From the NCBI GenBank assembly GCA_947178465.1, contig CAMWYL010000132.1, forward strand, positions 1-8,215: DNA of 8,215 bases. Direction: 5' to 3'. The translations under genes and the position numbers were made by a program. Every line of letters begins with the position of its first letter. The first letter of the stretch is position 1. The DNA is from an uncultured Lachnospiraceae bacterium. GTDB lineage: Bacteria > Bacillota > Clostridia > Lachnospirales > Lachnospiraceae. Below are positions 6,628 to 8,215 of the stretch, one piece after another. The notes under the pieces are model-generated. The model was not told the DNA's origin and did no database searches. It saw only the letters and a list, made by a program, of their open reading frames with translations.

Positions 6628-7998
6628 ATGAAAGAGAAAAGTTTATCAAAGGATTTTACAACCGGCAACGTTGCCAAACAATTATTGTGGTTTGCGATAC
6701 CCTTTATGGCATCAAATGCTTTCCAAGTACTATACAGCACAATCGATATGATTATCGTTGGAAAGTATGTAGGGACTGCGGGGCTTTCCGCGGTTTCGCA
6801 AAGCAGTCTTATACTGAATTTTGCGACAATGGTATGCTTAGGCTTCTCCAATGGCGGACAGGTAATGGTAGCGCAGGCACTCGGCGCCAAAAAGCGCAAA
6901 GAGATGAATGAGATTATCGGAACGCTGTTTAGTCTGATTCTGATGATTGCGCTGATATTATCCTCCGTTTTCCTGATTTTCCGCGCATGGATTTTGGAGG
7001 TTATGAACATCCCTTCCGAATCCTACGATATGACAATGGATTATTTTGTGATATGCGGTCTTGGTCTGATTTTCACTGCAGGCTATAATATGGTGTCTGC
7101 TGTCCTGAGGGGAATGGGAGATTCCAAGCGGCCGTTTATTTTTATCGGAATTGCGTCCGTGATAAACCTTGTTCTGGATATCCTGTTTACGGGAATGATG
7201 GGACTGGGCGTGGCGGGAGCGGCCTTGGCGACTATTATCGGGCAGGCCGTTTCATTCCTGTTCTCCCTATATTTTCTTTACAAAAATAAAGAAGCGTTTG
7301 GCTTTGACTTTAAGCGGGAAAGCTTTCGGATAAAAAAGAAGTATGTAAAAATGATTATGGAGCTTGGGACGCCGATGGCGATTCAGTCCGGCTGCATTAA
7401 TTTGTCCATGCTGTTTGTGAATTCCATGGTCAATAAGGTAGGAATGGTTGCGTCCGCCACCTTTGGCGTGGGGGTACGCATTGATGATATTATTAATAAG
7501 ATTTCCCAGGGAATCCAGTATGCGGCAATGCCTATGATCAGTCAGAATATTGCGGCAAAGCAGCAGGATCGAACCAAAAAGGTTGTTTACTATACGTGGC
7601 TCTATTCGGCGATTCTGACAATTATATTTATGCTGATCTATATCGGCTGTGGGAAGCAGTTGTTTATGATGTTTTCAGATGATGTGCGGGTACATGAAAT
7701 GTCGGATACCTTTATAAAAGCAATTTTGTGGATGTTCCCCGCGATGGCCATTATGCGGGGGAGCAATGCTTTTGTGCAGGGAATCGGCAATGCAAAGCTT
7801 AGCATGGTGCTTTCGCTGTTGGATGGCGTTGTGCTGCGGATTGGGCTGAGCGGGCTGTTTGGGGTTGTGTTGGAATGGGGATTTTTCGGCTTTGTGCTCG
7901 GATACGGGCTTGCGCCTTACGGGTGCGGTGTCCCGGGGCTATTGTATTTCCTTTCGGGAAGCTGGAAAAAGCGGAAGCTCTTAGCCGAGGAGATATAG
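6628..7998 (+). CDS. MATE family multidrug/small-molecule exporter (second of two)
   Basis: This is a second polytopic MatE antiporter, 456 aa, of normal length. Hydrophobic segments run through the whole protein, consistent with 12 helices, with a charged loop around residues 218-240 between the two halves. The repeat marks are LRGMGDSK (160-167) and VQGIGNAK (383-390). The N-terminus K-D-F-T-T-G-N-V-A-K-Q-L and the C-terminal G-L-A-P-Y-G ... SGSWKKRK are usual in the clostridial branch. It shares the family pattern with the minus-strand neighbour but clearly differs in sequence, so it is not a recent duplicate. The start at ATG 6628 is the only ATG after an in-frame TAA at 6598-6600. The ribosome site CAGGAG lies about 13 bases upstream, longer than usual, so translation may be weak. 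The substrate is unknown. Confidence 0.92.
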   Translation: MKEKSLSKDFTTGNVAKQLLWFAIPFMASNAFQVLYSTIDMIIVGKYVGTAGLSAVSQSSLILNFATMVCLGFSNGGQVMVAQALGAKKRKEMNEIIGTLFSLILMIALILSSVFLIFRAWILEVMNIPSESYDMTMDYFVICGLGLIFTAGYNMVSAVLRGMGDSKRPFIFIGIASVINLVLDILFTGMMGLGVAGAALATIIGQAVSFLFSLYFLYKNKEAFGFDFKRESFRIKKKYVKMIMELGTPMAIQSGCINLSMLFVNSMVNKVGMVASATFGVGVRIDDIINKISQGIQYAAMPMISQNIAAKQQDRTKKVVYYTWLYSAILTIIFMLIYIGCGKQLFMMFSDDVRVHEMSDTFIKAILWMFPAMAIMRGSNAFVQGIGNAKLSMVLSLLDGVVLRIGLSGLFGVVLEWGFFGFVLGYGLAPYGCGVPGLLYFLSGSWKKRKLLAEEI

Positions 7999-8009
7999 CA
8001 GGTTGTTTA

Positions 8010-8039
8010 TTGCGGACGTTGTTTTTTATATGGTATAAT
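8010..8039 (+). promoter_or_regulatory. Extended -10 promoter of the vWA/CoxE-like gene
   Basis: TGGTATAAT at 8031-8039 is a perfect -10 box with the TG extension. TTGCGG at 8010-8015 is a weak -35 with an 18-base spacer. It lies just after the MATE stop codon (7996-7998), with no terminator hairpin visible between. Confidence 0.55.
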
Positions 8040-8072
8040 GTTGCAAAGTGAGGTTCGTTAGAGGAGGAAAAC

Positions 8073-8215
8073 ATGTTTTCAAAATTTTTTGATACCTGTC
8101 GGGAGAAGGGACTGGATGTTACGCTGCGCTAGTGGGTCGACTTACAGCAGGCGTTGGATAAGGGGCTGTTTGAAAGCTCACTGACGCAGTTTTATTATGT
8201 GGCGAGAATGATTCT
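8073..8215 (+). CDS. vWA domain protein, CoxE-like, 5' fragment with an in-frame TAG
   Basis: ATG 8073 follows GAGGAGG (8061-8067) with 5 bases of spacing. The frame reads M-F-S-K-F-F-D-T-C-R-E-K-G-L-D-V-T-L-R, then TAG at 8130-8132, then W-V-D-L-Q-Q-A-L-D-K-G-L-F and on to R-M-I at the window edge. This is the N-terminal pattern of clostridial vWA-containing CoxE-like proteins (V-T-L-x-E-W-x-x-L-x-x-A-L-x-x-G-L, then S-L-x-x-F-Y-x-x-A-R). These proteins are typically about 400 aa and often work with a MoxR-type AAA ATPase. The residue at the stop is normally Glu, and GAG to TAG is a single G-to-T change, the same type seen in the adapter at the other end. I therefore suspect a base-call error. 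Only 47 codons are present, so the family call is moderate. Confidence 0.6.

Noticed and set aside
6564..6911. 115-codon frame starting with TTG after AAAAAGGAG
   Set aside because: It overlaps the MATE gene in another frame, encodes nothing recognisable, and the MATE frame is clearly the conserved one.

Overview
The window looks like the end of a short-read contig from a low-to-mid-GC Clostridia, most likely Lachnospiraceae-like. The evidence is strong purine-rich ribosome binding sites, a BlaI/M56 sensor pair, two clostridial-type MATE exporters, a GH1 beta-glucosidase and the start of a vWA/CoxE-like gene. The taxonomic call rests on gene style only. Bases 1-87 are not genomic. They read as a poly-T run followed by an Illumina P7/Nextera i7 adapter (index GTAGAGAG) and the Tn5 mosaic end, with seven mismatches. 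Organism sequence begins at about base 88.

Layout: 88-272 is the 3' end of a BlaI/MecI-type repressor. It is followed after 19 bp by an M56 (BlaR1-like) membrane metalloprotease sensor at 292-2639, whose reading frame is broken by one missing base near 1060. The repaired protein would be about 782 aa and carries a large extracytoplasmic C-terminal region instead of a penicillin-binding domain. Next come a 115-aa dimeric alpha/beta-barrel (ABM-like) protein (2759-3106) and a small coiled-coil gene (3310-3617), which has its own extended -10 promoter and is also broken by one missing base in an A-run. A 16-bp stem-loop (3628-3670) follows, then a GH1 beta-glucosidase (3729-5117). A MATE transporter on the minus strand (6418-5090) overlaps the glucosidase tail to tail by 28 bp. 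A second MATE transporter (6628-7998) is transcribed divergently from the first. The window ends inside the 5' end of a vWA/CoxE-like gene (8073-8215) that carries an in-frame TAG at codon 20.

How the genes work together: the repressor and M56 protein form a classic two-gene sensing unit, in which an envelope signal activates the protease and relieves repression. The other genes look like independent single-gene units: sugar hydrolysis in the cytoplasm, cation-coupled export of small molecules, and an unassigned small barrel protein. I see no CRISPR array, phage, IS element, tRNA or rRNA. No new multi-gene system is evident. The points most worth checking are the adapter contamination, the three reading-frame defects (which may be assembly errors), the unusual M56 ectodomain, and inverted-repeat structures around three promoters.
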